Positions 5,481 to 5,620 of a DNA stretch of 5,620 bases are shown here, in pieces. Position numbers and translations under genes: made by a program. The notes below the pieces were generated by a model. That model was not told the DNA's origin. It made no database searches and worked only from the letters and a program-made list of their open reading frames with translations. This DNA comes from an uncultured archaeon (GTDB lineage Archaea > Thermoproteota > Nitrososphaeria > Nitrososphaerales > Nitrosopumilaceae), in assembly GCA_937896495.1 (NCBI GenBank), contig CALBNQ010000142.1:1-5620 (forward strand), written 5' to 3'. The first letter of the stretch is position 1. Each line of letters starts with the position of its first letter.

Positions 5481-5620
5481 TTATTTTAAAATATACTTTC
5501 CAAGAATATCAGTTTCAATATTTATTTTGTCACCGACTTTTTTTGTATGAAAACTTGTAACATCAATTGTGTGAGGAATTAATGAAACAGATGCAAGATT
5601 TTTTTTAATATCAACAACAG
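5481..5620 (-). CDS. ribE: Riboflavin synthase, bacterial/eukaryotic lumazine-binding type, C-terminal end (partial)
   Basis: The minus-strand frame enters at 5618 and runs to TAA at 5481-5483, giving the last 45 residues. They read VVDIKKNLASVSLIPHTIDV and then TSFHTKKVGDKINIETDILG, ending KYILK. This is the end of the second lumazine-binding domain of the trimeric riboflavin synthase: the IPHT segment, the VGDxxNIExD motif and a final KY are all typical. The enzyme dismutates two molecules of 6,7-dimethyl-8-ribityllumazine to riboflavin and the ribitylaminouracil. Many euryarchaea use an unrelated, RibH-like riboflavin synthase instead, so this type is informative about lineage. The N-terminal part lies beyond the right edge. 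It ends 76 bases before ribB and is probably the preceding gene of the same cluster. The symbol ribC is also used for this gene. Confidence 0.88.
   Translation of the reverse strand, partial: VVDIKKNLASVSLIPHTIDVTSFHTKKVGDKINIETDILGKYILK

Overview
The window is AT-rich and gene-dense, and it carries an archaeal flavin-synthesis gene cluster. Archaeal signs are the archaeal-type GTP cyclohydrolase (ArfA/GCH III) and diaminopyrimidine reductase (ArfC), TATA-like boxes about 25-30 bp before several starts, and GGAGG/GGTG-type ribosome binding sites. Low GC, tight packing, a bacterial/eukaryotic-type riboflavin synthase and a Lys-rich small protein together suggest an ammonia-oxidising thaumarchaeon (Nitrososphaerota, Nitrosopumilus-like). 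That assignment is inference from gene content, not from a marker gene.

Layout: the left edge (1-475, + strand) holds the C-terminal 157 residues of an aldehyde dehydrogenase. Everything else is on the minus strand. A two-gene unit at 1375-528 encodes a hemerythrin (HHE) protein and a small protein with an acidic tail; it converges on the aldehyde dehydrogenase gene. Above it lies a small basic protein gene (1707-1474) whose C-terminal end resembles the first part of a SWIB domain. The rest, from the right edge to 1744, is a riboflavin operon read right to left: riboflavin synthase (partial), ribB, ribH, arfA, an amidohydrolase of the aromatic deaminase type, and arfC.

How the genes work together: ArfA opens GTP. 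A formamide hydrolase (ArfB, not in the window) removes the formyl group. ArfC reduces the ribosyl chain. A deaminase, for which no archaeal gene is established as far as I know, and a phosphatase then give the ribitylaminouracil. RibB makes the four-carbon unit from ribulose 5-phosphate, RibH joins the two into lumazine, and the riboflavin synthase dismutates lumazine to riboflavin. The amidohydrolase lies between arfA and arfC, overlaps both, and keeps the full HxH / HxxE / H / D residue set of ring deaminases. It is therefore a strong candidate for the missing deaminase, and this is the most interesting point in the window.

Regulation: a cluster of GGTAA/TTACC half-sites sits just upstream of the likely ribB promoter, where a riboflavin regulator could bind. 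No FMN riboswitch, tRNA, rRNA, CRISPR array or mobile element was recognised. No gene-free stretch exceeds 300 bases.
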